In this document: in pieces, positions 1-13,347 of the stretch
How positions within the stretch are numbered: position 1 is the first letter of the stretch
Layout: each line of letters begins with the position of its first letter
From: Brachycybe producta
Lineage: Eukaryota; Arthropoda; Diplopoda; Playtdesmida; Andrognathidae
Assembly: GCA_036925085.1 (NCBI GenBank)
Contig: JAUPFP010000023.1
Coordinates: 1,873,778 to 1,937,777 of the forward strand
Direction: 5' to 3'
Length of the DNA stretch: 64,000 nt
The notes under the pieces: model-generated
The model's database searches: none
What the model was told of the DNA's origin: nothing
Seen by the model: the letters and a program-made list of their open reading frames with translations, nothing else
Made by a program: the position numbers and the translations under genes

Positions 1-212
1 AATTTTTGTCAGTCCTTTATGTGTTTGTGTGTGTTGTACATGAAAGGCCTACCTGTTTTTTTTTAAAAAAACACCAACTAAAAGAATTTGAAAAAGTTAA
101 AAATAGGACAAACTACTGACTTTCCAGGAATAAAAGAGAGAAAAAAAACATTTAATGAAAATTGGAATACATAGTCTATAGATAACTATATAGTTAAGGG
201 GCTCCATAGATG

Positions 213-520
213 CAAGGTAGGTGGCGCCTGCAACCTCCATGGGTGACAAACTACACTCGCCAATCAGTTGAAATATAATGTAGCCTTTTAGCTCTTAAAA
301 GCGTCCAAAACAACCTTAATTATCAGCACGTGACAAACATATACCCAGAACACAATATAAGTGAAGCGAGAGCACGTGCATAAATAGCGATGACGCAATT
401 CAAAGTTTGCCACGTGAACAAAATGAAGGTGAGTCAAGAGTTGAAGAGTGTCAGTGCTTTTTTGTGGGAAGGCTAGTGGCGCCATCTAACGATACAGGGA
501 GAAAATAAATGATCTACTTG
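213..520 (+). repeat. 310-bp dispersed repeat, copy 1
   Basis: This stretch matches 22678-22987 in direct orientation over its full length with scattered substitutions and small indels. Both copies begin near CAAGGTAG and end near CTTG. The ends carry inverted versions of the same motif: TAGGTGGCGCC at 218-228 and GGCGCCATCTA at 478-488. Terminal inversion suggests a non-autonomous DNA element, but I see no target-site duplication. A 65-codon minus-strand frame inside it is not conserved in the second copy. The family is not recognised. Confidence 0.75.
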
Positions 521-1594
521 CACTCTTAATTCATATTCACGAAATTTCATCAATAAGTGAATTTGAAGTGAGAATGGACAAATAGGAAGGGGAAAATACA
601 TTATTTTTCGCATAATTTGCTCTTTTTGTGGAACATAATATACTGTTAAGCCTAGTACATACTAAGATACAAAGTTGCGCAACTCTAGTATCGGAATGTC
701 AGTTATTTGAACCAATTTTTTTTGCTTATTCTTATGGAAATACTACTTATGGAATTTGCAATCGTTTTTTTTTACTTACTTTTCTCTACTTTTTCTAATG
801 GGAGTTCAATTACATGAACTTTTGATTATCGGTACAATGCATGTCCGACATTAGTTCCGATAATCGACGTTCTACTGTAATTGGATTATTATTCTGCAAA
901 TTGCCTATAATGTTAGTCAAGATGCAGAGTTACTACTGAAATGCATTGGTTTTGTAAATTGATTATTACATTTTCAGAATGACTGTTTTTGTACTTTTAC
1001 GGTAGCATACTGGACATTAATGTGAAAAACTCATAAAAGTGACAATCAAATTATTTTTGTACGTTTTTTTTTTCTTCTCTGGACATTTTTTCCCAGTCTT
1101 TTTGTCAAGTAGATGGCTATATTTGAAGTCTTCAAAAGGTCAGTTAATCGAACATGACCCCTTATTTCCTTCCTTACCTATAAAACGTCACATTCATTTT
1201 TTTTTCTGTGAGTTTTCTGTAGATTTGGGAAACTGAAATCGATTTTCTGTTTATTTTTCTTCTTCTCTCTTCTCTTATTATTATTTTACAACTTGAAATT
1301 AAAAAAAGTTGTTGACAAGTTGTCATATCTTCTTGGTCAGTATATAAGTTCAAACTTAACGAAAACTCCCATCTTCAATTTTTTATATTATGAGGTATGT
1401 GTGAAGCTGATGACCACAGGTTATTAAATTGTCATTTTATTACCATATAAGCTGGGTACAGATGGTCAATTCTGTCTTGTCTTTCCTTTGGTTTTCTTTT
1501 GATAATTGTATGTATAATCCTATATTGCCTTTATTTTTTTTTACTAATTGCTCATTTTCCAATCAATGCAAATCATTACGATTTGAACTGATCC
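521..1594. other. AT-rich intergenic stretch, nothing recognised
   Basis: This stretch has poly-T runs and no recognisable gene or transposon end. Short plus-strand frames at 1039-1236 and 1429-1641 are rich in Phe, Leu and Ser because they read T-rich DNA, and they contain no motif. Confidence 0.5.
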
Positions 1595-1784
1595 ACAGGC
1601 AGTTCTGCACAGCACTATTCGTTTGCCCCGCCCTTTTATGAGCGTCATCAAATTCTAAATGGTTAGTTACTTGGTCTGATGTCCCATGCCCCTTCCTTTT
1701 CAATTTCAAATTGGTTGATATTTGGTCTGACGCTCATAAAAGGGCGGGGCAAACGAAAAGTTAGTGCTGGACAGAGATGCCTGT
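1595..1784. mobile_element. Foldback MITE with ACAGGCA ends (divergent member)
   Basis: The element opens with ACAGGCAGTTCTG and closes with the inverse, ending GCCTGT. Its arms contain a perfect 30-bp inverted repeat (1618-1647 and 1728-1757), with the motif CATAAAAGGGCGGGGC in the right arm. The ends and this motif resemble the larger foldback family at 30994 and 51884, so I place it as a divergent relative. The flanks (CTGATCC and CTGTATCC) are only weakly similar, so no clean target-site duplication can be claimed. It has no coding capacity. Confidence 0.8.
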
Positions 1785-4205
1785 TCTGTATCCGGCTTTA
1801 GTATAGGCCTGGGTCCTCATTAAAGAAATGGCAGTGCATTTTCATATCTAACTCATAACCCTGTAACAGTCAAATATTATTATATGACTGCCACTGACTG
1901 GTGTACAACATAATATGACCAGTCATAAAATAATAACGCACAAGCAATGGCATCACAATTTTATGACTTTTTTTTCTGTAAGGAGGCTCTTGGTTTCTTA
2001 TCTGATCAATTTTAAAACAATGCTGCATGACATTTTTTCACCCTAAAATTGACCTGTTCAAAATTCTGTTTAGCATTCTATTTTTATCCGATCGAAACAA
2101 GGCCATTTAAGAGTTTTTCTTCAAAAGATTTAAATAAATTCTAGAAAGTTCAACTTTTTGGCCCAATTTTTTTTTCCAGATTTTAAACTAGAATTCTATC
2201 TCCTGTTTATGTTGCTCATTAAAAAGAAAAGAGACTAGAAAGAAGAAGAGACCTCTCAAGTTGACCTGTTCAGGAGTTGTGAGATCATGTGACAGGATGG
2301 ACTAATGAGTACCCGTCACTTGTCTTGATTCCTCATTGGTTAACTCGTAATTTTTTTCTCCCCTTTTTTGCTGTCAGATCTCACCTCTTACCCTCTCAGA
2401 CTCTCCCAGACTACCCTCCTCCTCCTTTCCTTCCTTTCTTCAGTGAAAAAGTTTTAAAATAAAACATAGTAAATTTAAATAAAATGATGCTCAAAAAACA
2501 TCAATTTCGTACTTTTTTATCTTTTCGTTTTTGGTTCATTTTGAAATATTTTCTATAAGTTCAAAAAAAAAAATGACATTAAAAAAGTTTTCTGTGAACA
2601 GAGTAACCAAGTTCAATGATCAAAATGAAAAAAAAGTTGAACGTGTTATTTTTCATATACAAGAAGATATGAAGTGAATTTATGTTTTAGGTAGAGGGTT
2701 CCCCATAATATATAAAAAAAATCCTATGTAAATTCCAACACTTAAGAATGACCATAAATATATGAAGTACGGATGATGGTTGGACATGAATGTGTGTGTA
2801 TATATATATATATATTCATGACCAAAAATATTATACCGTACACATATTTCGCTATCTAACCTCATAATTCTCTTCGAAATGGCGGTCAACGTGACGACGA
2901 CGACGGCGCCGAAAAGAAAAGATGACCATTAAGTATATATACACACATAGGCCTATTCTCATTCAAACCATTGGAACACTATAGTGACCGTCCGTCCGCG
3001 TCGCCTTTCAATTTTATATTTTCCCCTTTTATTATTCTACTATAGTTTTATATATATAAAAAAACCCTTATGTCACGTCAAAATACACGTAGACAATTTT
3101 ATGTTTGAAGTCGTTTAGATTCATACACAAATACATACAGTAGGACATGAAATTTAAAAAAACTTTTTGTCGTTATATTGCAAATGTTTGTATTGTGTTA
3201 GAACCTGAAATAGTAAAAAATAAACACGATTTATTTAAAAAAAAAATAAGTCTAAAAAAGTAAGAAGAAGAAAAATGTTACAACGGGATTTTTTTTCTCT
3301 CGTTATTTGGTGGTTTTTAAACTAACAACAACAGTTTTCTTTCTATTGCCTCCTTCCATCCCTATACGTTTTTCTCTTTCAAAATTCCCTTCTTCTCATT
3401 TCAATTGCTATAAATAGTTAAAGGAATGAAGCAAAAATATGAAAAAAGCATCCTGAAAGTTGAAACAGAGATGAAAAACTGTCTTCAGACAAGAGTTTGT
3501 GTGGCCTAATGTTATATGGGTGATATATGTATAAAATGTACACTCACACAGGCAAGAGAATATTTTTAAAACAACAACCAATCAAAAGTTTAAAACCTAA
3601 GACACTGTTTCCACTTGACGAAAAATTATTAAACTGTGAAAATTAAGAAATATATACAATGGTGAAGTGATCTAATGCATTTCAATTAGTTGGACAATAC
3701 ACTGTCACAATTAGGAGAAAAAGGAATATGATATGAGAGCTCAAACGTGGCTCTTCTATTCACTATAATGATTTGCTTTTATTATGTTAGGTTAATTGCA
3801 GTGAGAAAACCCCTATCGCACTACCACTTTAACTAAACCATAAATTGTCTATTTGTCCTCAATATTTACATTGAAATGGTTTTATTTTGAGGTAATTCTA
3901 TTTAGTTACAACTATCCTACATATAAATTAAAATGCATAAAGCCTAGCATAGACTGAGCCATAATCGCTGGAAATTTTGTCGCCAGCGATGTTTCGGAAG
4001 ACATACAAAGCAACATTGCCCGAGTATCTGGCGGCTCGACATCAAAGAGTTTTGTTTGTTTCTCTGGTCCCCACTTCAAATGAAAAACATTGCTCAGTCT
4101 GTACAAAGAGAGCAAGTACAACCACTGGTGGTCAACAAATCTAATGCAGAACTGAACAACAGATACTGAATTCGGTTTTAGCACAGCACAGCACACACCA
4201 CATGT
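1785..4205. other. Intergenic stretch with one small CpG-rich patch
   Basis: Mostly AT-rich. At 2878-3006 there is a contrasting CpG-rich patch holding an ATG in a good context, followed by 17 codons (2880-2933) rich in Thr and ending in a Lys/Arg cluster. This could be chance or a short uORF, as nothing links it to a transcript. The minus-strand frame at 3912-4214 (100 codons) matches nothing I recognise. At 3965-3990 an imperfect hairpin (CGCTGG and CCAGCG) suggests a decayed small transposon. Confidence 0.4.
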
Positions 4206-4247
4206 CACTGCCACTCACTGAATAGATATATCCAGTGAGTGGCAGTG
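4206..4247. repeat. Perfect 15-bp inverted repeat, 12-nt loop
   Basis: CACTGCCACTCACTG at 4206-4220 is exactly inverted at 4233-4247. It lies next to decayed transposon-like sequence and is most simply the core of a foldback element. No terminator or RNA gene role can be inferred. Confidence 0.75.
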
Positions 4248-4340
4248 TCTAGTGATTCTTGCACGGTCTGAACTAGGCTTTGGATTACCTGAAATGATGA
4301 ATAATTTTGAAAGAAATGCTAAAACAACCAAAGAGAAATC

Positions 4341-4406
4341 TAACAACACCATCAAAAGTTGAAAACTAATTGTTTAATTAGTTTTCAACTTTTGAGGGTA
4401 TTGTTA
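4341..4406. repeat. Long near-perfect hairpin (31-bp arms, 4-nt loop)
   Basis: The arms are 4341-4371 and 4376-4406 with a GTTT loop. The inner 20 bp pair perfectly (4352-4371 with 4376-4395) and the outer 11 bp have a few mismatches. Spacing this tight makes it a strong cruciform or, if transcribed, a precursor-like stem. Small-RNA data would be needed to call it a microRNA gene. A palindromic MITE is the likelier origin. Confidence 0.8.
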
Positions 4407-5224
4407 GCTTTACGTTGAACCTACTTTTGAGCTTTTTTTTCTAATTTTAAACGCATTTTCACGCTCAGTTTCATCAAATGGAAACAGGGCCCTAAGGTAA
4501 TAATAATAGTATATAATAATAAATAATAATAATAATATACGGTGGAGTTAGTTGGGATCAAACATAACTTTCTACCTCCTTTTATATACAATGTATACTG
4601 AGGCCATAATTTCTGAAACAAGATTAAAGAAGTCCGTCCAAAATTGCATATAACACTTAAGTACTGTGACATCGTCAATAGAAAATAGCCAATATTTTCG
4701 TCAATAAACCAACCCAAACTCTCTCTCTCTCTCTCTTCTCTCTCTACATCCACATTCATTCAAACTAATACTGGTCAGTATGACAGTTGTTTCTCCCCAA
4801 TTCCTCCACCTTATACTGATGATATTAGATTATTACGAGGTAGAGAGAGTTATGAAACTTAATGTGTTATCATCAGTGTTTTTGCCTCTTCCAAATCCAG
4901 GTATGTCCATCAATCGAATACAGTAGCCAGTAAAAGTAGTAAAACGACATTAAATGTTAAGACTTTTCTTCCCCCCCCCTAAATCTCCCATTTTTATATA
5001 CATATACTACACAAACAGAAAATCCTATCACAGTTTCTGACTTGAGGCTTATTATGACCATCATTCTCTCTTATGATAGAATTTTGGGATGTTAACGTTT
5101 TATTTTCGAGCTTCACCCGTTATTATTAATATCTATTGGTATTGTTATATCATCATACACACGATTGCAATTGACTGATCAGTGGATCAGTGCAGGACAT
5201 TTGATGTTGACCACTGTCCACCAA

Positions 5225-5229
<5 letters not shown>
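4407..5229. other. Intergenic stretch, simple repeats only
   Basis: Contains short (AAT)n near 4500-4540, (CT)n near 4721-4744 and a C run near 4972. Open frames here are low-complexity. Nothing else seen. Confidence 0.5.
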
Positions 5230-5272
<43 letters not shown>

Positions 5273-5277
5273 GTATG
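5230..5277. repeat. (TA)24 microsatellite followed by GTAT repeats
   Basis: A pure TA run followed by a short imperfect (GTAT)n run to about 5300. The frames translating as alternating Ile-Tyr on both strands are products of this repeat. Confidence 0.95.
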
Positions 5278-5485
5278 TAGGTATGTATGTATGTATGTAA
5301 AAGGTTGGTCACACAGGACTCCCTCCTGTTTATATACTATCAAATAAGGGGCGGTGAAGGAGGAATAAAACTCTTGCATGACCTAATGGTCTCGTAAAGG
5401 TTATAGTTTAATGTTTAATATTCCATGTAGGGGTCTTATGGATGTTATAAAGGTTGTTATTGGGTTTCAGAAATATGAGGTTTTT

Positions 5486-6325
<840 letters not shown>

Positions 6326-6808
6326 TTTAAATGCATTTAAATATTAGACATGTTCTACGGAGCCCTGTTAAGGACAAATAAAAATGTTGCAGTCATTTTA
6401 TATTAAATTTTGTATTTCAATATACTGGGTGTGACAAAATATTAATTTAGTATTTCAATTTGTTCGGATATTATAGTGATTTTCAAACCTTTTTTTTTGT
6501 TTGGAGGAACCCTTGAAATATTTCGTAAAATCTCTGGGAACTGCTACCTGGCTGACACATATTAAGTTCGACAGGAGTAGATTACAAAATAGACGTGTAG
6601 GGTATTAATAAATAATAATTCATACTTTTGAATAAAATATTACAAGAATATTTGTTGCCTATATTTACTATTTTTTTCACATGATTTTACAAGTTCTCAC
6701 AGAATCTTTGGTTAGATATAACTGAGATATTAAGTAATACTTCAATTTTATCTTGTTCATGTCCTTAACTGGACTCCGTATAATTCAACTAATCTAAACA
6801 CATTTAAC
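6326..6808. mobile_element. Foldback element, TTAAATG ends, copy 1
   Basis: The left end (TTAAATGCATTTAAAT, then CTACGGAGCCCTGTTAAGGAC) is inverted at the right end (GTCCTTAACTGGACTCCGTA, then CACATTTAA). The same arrangement recurs at 23874-24112 with a shorter interior, so this is a dispersed non-autonomous family. The interior is AT-rich with no reading frame. The exact edges and any target-site duplication are unclear, and the superfamily is not assigned. Confidence 0.65.
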
Positions 6809-8611
6809 TTGGATGGATTTGGCTAAAGTGTAGATATGGTATTAGTATAGCATGACAAATTGTTTCTTTTAACACAAAAAAATATTCTGATAAAGTCAAT
6901 TTCGTATTAAACAATATCCACTGTGTAGTAAATTATCATAAAAGAACATTTTCTAGGAAATAAGTGGCCTATTATATAATCTTTAAAGAGGCTAATAGGA
7001 AATTAGGTTTAAAACCATGTATCATGGGTTGAACAACATGTAGAGGCTATGGTATTTGGCAAATCATTCTCGCCAATTTGACACACACACATGTGACAAT
7101 GACTTTTGTCTTGTCAGTTGCCAACTTTTACCACATCTTTTCACGAAGTGCATCAAGTCAGATTATTACGAATTCATTAAGTCACATTTTTTACAAATCT
7201 ACAAGAAACTTTCAAAAGCTCAATTTTCTTGTTAAGCGTATATTCTCGCAGCCATGGTTCCACCATTTCTGTTGCAAAAACATACTGGAATCTTGCAGAA
7301 ATGATACATTCGATTGAATTTAAGTGACATTTTTTTTAAAAAAGTTCCTAACTTCCTACTGTGCAGACAGTGTTTGTAATATCTAAAAAAAACTTTCAAA
7401 AAAGATGGGGAGGAGTTATTTCACCATGTAACTTTTTAAAAAAAAAATTTAGTACAGAGTTTTGCTGTCTGTCTCTCTAGTCTCTTACAATGGTCCATTA
7501 TGTCTGCGCATTCACGAGTTTTTTTTTATGAGAGGGGTATACATACAGAAACGGATGAAGTACCTCTGTAGGGGTGTTTCTATTCTTGGAGCAAACTTCT
7601 AAAAAAAGAATTTTGAGTATGAATGCAATGAATGCATTGCAAGAAAGATGTGGGTGGATTGTGAACTGCACCTATACCTTATACACCAGACTCCAGAGGT
7701 GTAGAATACTAAACTAGAAATCCATTTCACTGTAAAATGGTGAAAAGTTCTTGTTTTTAGCACAAAAAAAAAATGCTGGCCATAAAGAGTCTGCATATAG
7801 TACAAACTGATTGGACGATACATTTCATGGTATTTTGCAATGTAATTTGCGACAGGTACTAAGGTACTAACGAGACATAACATACTACATGGTTCACATG
7901 CATGTATATTGGTATAGTGGATCGCGAGACCCCTGTTTCTTTTTGGAACCAATATACACATGTGTTTCTAGTATGTATAGTATATATTTGGTGTTTGAAT
8001 GTGTGTCTAAAAACAGCTCTATTGAAATTCGTTTAGGGTTCCCTGCTATGTTGGTTCCTCTTGTTGTGTCGCCCGCACCTTTTATAGAAATCTCATGTGA
8101 ATTATTCTTGTTTAGTCGTCAATATATTCTTTTTTCACCCATATTTTTCACCTCCTATCTGATTTTTCTTATTTCGTCTACATCAGAGTTCAATGGGTAA
8201 GATCCCCCCCCCCCTCTCTCCTTTTTCAATTCACTTTTGATTCCATTTAACCTTTATGTACTTTTGAGTACATATTGCATATTGCATATGATTATTTGTG
8301 TCTATGATGTTAAATACAATGGAAAATAAACCCACCTATAGAAAAAAAAACTGCTTGAAACTGTTTTTATAGGAAAATCAACAATAATAATTGATAACGG
8401 TTTTTTCCCTCTTGAAAATTATTTCAATTATTACATGAGGGTTTTAAAGTTTTTATCATAACTGCATTTATATAAGTACAAGGGGTCCCCCTAAACTTAT
8501 TATATGAGGGCACATTGTTACCTTAATATCTTCATATGACAATCATTCACAATGACCCACTTCTAAAAATTTCTAGGTCTATTTCAAGACCCATCAATGT
8601 TATTATTTATA
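6809..8611. other. Intergenic stretch, nothing recognised
   Basis: AT-rich, with short frames at 7078-7317, 7599-7961 and 7889-8200 that show no domain motif and overlap each other on opposite strands. A C run lies at about 8205-8214. Confidence 0.5.
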
Positions 8612-9138
8612 CAGAGTGTTCAAAAAGTCTGGAAACCAAAGATGAAAATTACGTCAAATATGCTTTGCTTAATTGCTCCTAGTTTATACTCTTTTGGCAC
8701 AGTGATGTTAGAATGACATCACTATGGCTGTGACGTAATTTTGATGTGACTACAGTAAGTCTCCAACTTAACACGGATTCGACTTAAGCGGTTTCATAGA
8801 TACTCGGTTGCAGTACTTCCTTTTACACGTATCGGATTCGATCTGTAAACGCAATTAAAATACACATAGGACTTCATGGGATTCAACTTCAACTTTTACC
8901 TACGGAACGAATTAACCGTGCAAGTTGAGGACTTACTGTATTTCATGCATGAAATGCGTTAAGTACATGTCAGCTGTTAATGTACTGAAATATAACCAAA
9001 CCAATGCCCAATATAGTTACGGCTCTGCTCCACGCACTTTCTGAACCGACCTAACATGTTTCTGTGGCTCTTCTTTGTAATATATACGGATCAATAGCAA
9101 TGCAAGCCATATGGTTCTATACTTTTCAGGACACCCTG
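8612..9138. mobile_element. Mariner-like MITE flanked by TA
   Basis: The left end CAGAGTGTTCAAAAAGTCTG and the inverted right end (CTTTTCAGGACACCCTG) follow the pattern of known mariner-type termini of the CAGGGTGTCC...AAAGTCTGG sort. TA flanks both sides (8610-8611 and 9139-9140), as expected for Tc1/mariner insertion. There is no transposase frame. It carries a second element at 8753-8938, so it is the older of the two. Confidence 0.8.
8753..8938. mobile_element. Pogo-like MITE nested in mariner-like MITE
   Basis: The ends are CAGTAAGTCTCCAACTT and its inverse ending AAGTTGAGGACTTACTG, flanked by TA at 8751-8752 and 8939-8940. This end sequence resembles pogo/Tigger-type termini. It is 186 bp, non-coding, and lies wholly inside the element at 8612-9138. 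Confidence 0.8.
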
Positions 9139-10899
9139 TACATCTAATGTTTGGTTTGGTGGCCCAGTTCTGAACTTATGAGAACTACAATTCTCTTACA
9201 AATCATACGGTAAACTTAACTTAGTTATAAACTACAAGTAACTTTGACTTGAATAGGGAGAGGGATTCAAGGAAGACTTGTTACGATTTACGGCAAAAAA
9301 TAAAGAAGACTATAGTTGTGAATGATTTATCCATGAATCACAATTTAATGGGATTGTGCTTTTGCGCCTTTTTTTTCGTCTACATACAGAATATATACAG
9401 TGCATATACTGTATATCCGTATATTTGGGACACTGACGTAATAAACACGTCGAGAATCGTGAAATTCTACAAAGGAAGTTAGTTGTTCTTCTGGTTCATC
9501 TCGAGATTGTCAAACGTTCTGAGTTTAATATGACTATTTTCTTGCATATATACAATGTACTTTATAGAATCACATATTCTACAATATTATATCCTGACAT
9601 ATATTTCTAACATTTGTACAAAATTCTCAATGTTCTCAGAGTGTGTCTTCATTCACGTTTATGGAGCAATAACTTTTTTCCTAAGATTACGACAGATACC
9701 TCAAGGTGATTGTTGTAAACTTGTAGAGGTTTTTTCTACTATAGGTCCTAAATAAAGGAATGTTTTTAGATTATTAAGCCTACATCTATAGAAAATGCTA
9801 CTCAAAAAGGTTTCTCCATTTATTTTTTTATGTTCCACCTATGAATTTAACCCAAGTAATCTTGGACACAACAAAGTTTATCCAATTCTTTGCTTCAGGC
9901 AGTTTTGCTTCCTTTTTTTTTTACTTTTGACAAACTTCTTTTCAACACTATAGGTAATAATGGAGCATAAACGATTATGTCGAAGGTGTGTTTGAGGTTC
10001 TCCCCCTCCCCTCGCTTAACAACATCATTAGCCCACCTGAGGAGTAAACATCTTCAACAGTTCTGTCGTCTTTTTTAAATGGTTGTGGGAATAAGAAGAA
10101 GAGTGTTTGAAGTTTTTACAACTCGGTGACAAACCTGAAATCACAAGTTAGAAAATTTCGACATTTCACTTTCTCTACTTGGGTTCACCTTTATTTTGGC
10201 AAAAGCTACATTTGATAATATCTACATCTTCGTTTCAGTTGCTGTAAAAGAAAATGACAGCTTACAAACAACACAACAGAAATGCAAAAGCCAATCGTGA
10301 TGCAGTTCCCATCATGCATCTTATTTCAATGTTGAATTCTAATCACTACTACTAATCGTTAAGCATTTCTACATAACATTTTATCAGGTTTTAGTAGTTA
10401 TTCTGCAAGTGTGGGCTTGCAGGTATTTTTTAAAACATCTATTATATAATAGACGTTACAGCAGCTGCCCTTGTTGACAGCGATTTTCAAAATGTATGCT
10501 ATTAATATTCTAATATAACGAAATAATTTAATGCAAATTTCGTTCTTTTTTGCATTTTTCTATTGATTGATATTCTTATGACTCACCAGTCTCTCTCACC
10601 TGGAGCTGTCTATCTGTATACTGTGTGTGTACATATTCCTGTATTCAAATGTTGTATAGGTGAATGGGAACGTCTGTCCATTTAGGATTTTAATGTGTTT
10701 ACCTTTTGAAGGAGGAGTTAGATTTTTTTTAGGATCCTTTTATATTTGCATCACCTGGGTGTGCCTCTCTCTCTATCTATACTTGGTGCTGCAAAGCCTC
10801 ACCATAATAACCTTGTTTGGCCACGTGCTTCGTATGCTAACGTCCGTTTATACCTGTACAATAGTGTCTGAATATGGCATATTTTTTATGATGATTACT
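9139..10899. other. Intergenic stretch, nothing recognised
   Basis: AT-rich. Short frames at 9249-9482, 9555-9755 and 10660-11019 have no recognisable motifs. The last runs into the transposon copy that begins at 10900. Confidence 0.5.
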
Positions 10900-11180
10900 A
10901 GGGCTAGGATTTTGATGCAAAATGTTTCTCAATCTGTGGCCCAATTAAGAGCCAATTGTCAAGTAATGATCAGTAGAGCAACAGCAATTATGCTTTTTCT
11001 AATCGAAAAGACTGGTTAGATACTAGATATCTGGTTACTATCAGTTGTCAACTAGAATTCTAGCCTCTAACCAGTATATTTGATTGAAAAAACAAAAACA
11101 ATTGTTGGTTGATCTAAACGGGATTGTTCCTTCACAATTGGGCCGCATTTGCTTGATATTGCATACAAAAGTAGAGTTTG
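10900..11180. mobile_element. hAT-like foldback element, GATTTTNATGCAA family, copy 1
   Basis: The left end AGGGCTAGGATTTTGATGCA is repeated in inverse near 11155-11180 (GCTTGATATTGCAT). Inside are paired motifs such as CTAGCCTCTAACCAG. The family recurs at 37144-37422 and 38184-38445, with a fragment at 53240-53340. The right edge here is degraded and no target-site duplication is visible. Confidence 0.65.
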
Positions 11181-11596
<416 letters not shown>

Positions 11597-11640
11597 AAAA
11601 TGGGTTACAACAAAGTAAACTTATTATCACAGTAGAGCAT

Positions 11641-13347
11641 TCATATATATATATATTCGAATGAGGAACAAATTTTGAAATATATATATATATTATTAAC
11701 GGTGACGTTGACAACAAAGCGCCTTGGCTCCGCGGGTGGAAGAAGTTTCGGAGTATGTTCCTCTAGATCAAATAGTCCCATGTATAGAGTCCCTGTAGCC
11801 CTGACGTCCCGTTGCCAAAGTACCCAGCGATTGTTCAGGAGAAGTTCCAAGGTGGTTGTTCGTCGTAGAGGACATCTTCTCCGAGGGGATTCAGCTGTCC
11901 TAGGAACGGCTCCCGCCCCTAAGTCAGCCTCTTCCTTTCGAAAAGGAGCACGATGACGCTGGTGTCGATGATCCTCCGGTAGATCCCGATCGAACGGGAT
12001 GACAGGAGGCCGTTCCAAGCTGGCCCTTGAGTCACGAACAACGATGCTCCTGAAGGGGTCTGGTCTAGCCTCTTCATCCTCAGTCGCTGTAGAGTTGTCC
12101 CTCTTAGTGGTTGATGAAGCACTTCCGGTAGTGACATTAGTTGTGGTGACAATGGTGGCTTCTTCCTCGATTCGGCGGTAAGTCAACACAAACCCGGCCT
12201 TTTTGGCCCTGAAAAGGACGGCCCGGGCCTGGTCACGATCCAAATGGCAAGGATGACGTTTCTTTTTCTTTTTAAGAGGCTGGTCGACCAGGCTGACCAA
12301 CGATGAAGCCCGCTTGCTGATGCTATCGGATGTATCAATGTCCATCGGCTCAAGTTCTCCTGATGAGATGTCTTCCACCCCACTAGTTGGGATTGGGGAA
12401 CTTTCCGTCATGACGATGTCCCCGTCCGGGAATTGAATGAGGACCTCCTGAGGATGTTCTGCCGGTTCATCGAGAAGTTTCGGTAGTGTGGCTCCCGCAT
12501 TACGGACCTCTCTGCAAATAGAACGAAAGTCCTTTACCTGAGCTTTGAACAGCTCCCTCTCTGCAGCCTCAGCAGGGTCCATTAGCCGTGGTGGTTTGGC
12601 GACAATAGCAGTTGCTGACGTCTTCTTTTTCTTCTTCTTCTTTTTGTTGGGCTTTTTAGGAATCGCCCCAGTTGATTCCACAGTGGCTGGTCCCTCTGGG
12701 GTGGTCCCCTCCGTAGTTGGTTTCCCAGTGATTGATTCATTTATAGTTGTCGTTTTAGTGGTGAGTTCCTGAGGGGTTGGTTTCTCGACTACAGTCGGCC
12801 CCTGTTGATTTGGCTTCTCTGACGCAGTTTTTCTGTTAGCGGCTCCCAAGTTCCTATCATCAGCAGAGGGGGTGGGTCCTCCGGAACCCGGAAGTCTCTC
12901 CTCCTCACGCTTTCGATAAACCTGGCGAAGATAGCGGAGATCATAGTGATACTGCACCCGCTCAGCTAGCAGGTGCTTTTGGATGATTCGTTCAGTTTCT
13001 TTATCCTCCAAGAAATCGTTTTGCTTGCCTTTGCCCCAGCCAGGAGGAGCTGCTCCACCAGGGTAGAACCCGTTGTCCGGGTGCAATGACTCCCGAAACT
13101 CTCTAGTCATGCCCAAAGGCATAGTACTCACATCGATATGGTCCTCACGCTCCTCCCGAGCGTGTTTCGATTCGTGCAATTGCATTGGTCTTATAGAAGT
13201 AGGCTCCTCTTGGCACTTGACTCTTCTGCCTAATGGTTGTAACCGCTTCCATCCTGAATCGGATCTCCGGCCTCCGGATCCCGAAAGTCTTTGATCCGCT
13301 TCAGGCTGGTCGCGACCACGCCCAAAATTACGATGGCGATGGCTCAT
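11641..13347 (-). CDS. Possible third ORF in frame with pol (3'-truncated)
   Basis: An ATG at 13347 is in frame with pol and opens 568 codons running to the truncated end. Its N terminus is rich in Arg, Gly and His. Thr/Pro-rich linkers and two Lys tracts follow (around 12628-12650 and 12255-12275), with acidic-Ser patches between them. I see no signal peptide or membrane segment, so it is not an obvious envelope. A pyrimidine-rich stretch ending in TTTAG lies directly upstream of the ATG and could be a splice acceptor. The alternative is that it is simply the C-terminal part of Pol. Which is right cannot be settled from sequence alone, and no domain is recognised. Confidence 0.35.
   Translation of the reverse strand: MSHRHRNFGRGRDQPEADQRLSGSGGRRSDSGWKRLQPLGRRVKCQEEPTSIRPMQLHESKHAREEREDHIDVSTMPLGMTREFRESLHPDNGFYPGGAAPPGWGKGKQNDFLEDKETERIIQKHLLAERVQYHYDLRYLRQVYRKREEERLPGSGGPTPSADDRNLGAANRKTASEKPNQQGPTVVEKPTPQELTTKTTTINESITGKPTTEGTTPEGPATVESTGAIPKKPNKKKKKKKKTSATAIVAKPPRLMDPAEAAERELFKAQVKDFRSICREVRNAGATLPKLLDEPAEHPQEVLIQFPDGDIVMTESSPIPTSGVEDISSGELEPMDIDTSDSISKRASSLVSLVDQPLKKKKKRHPCHLDRDQARAVLFRAKKAGFVLTYRRIEEEATIVTTTNVTTGSASSTTKRDNSTATEDEEARPDPFRSIVVRDSRASLERPPVIPFDRDLPEDHRHQRHRAPFRKEEADLGAGAVPRTAESPRRRCPLRRTTTLELLLNNRWVLWQRDVRATGTLYMGLFDLEEHTPKLLPPAEPRRFVVNVTVNNIYIYFKICSSFEYIYI

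Noticed and set aside
3912..4214. 100-codon minus-strand frame
   Set aside because: It has no recognisable motif, no second copy and no exon signals, and it lies next to transposon-like hairpins.
12545..12772. Plus-strand frames inside the retrotransposon (also 15030-15359, 17606-18055 and others)
   Set aside because: They are antisense shadows of gag and pol; the minus-strand frames carry the catalytic motifs.
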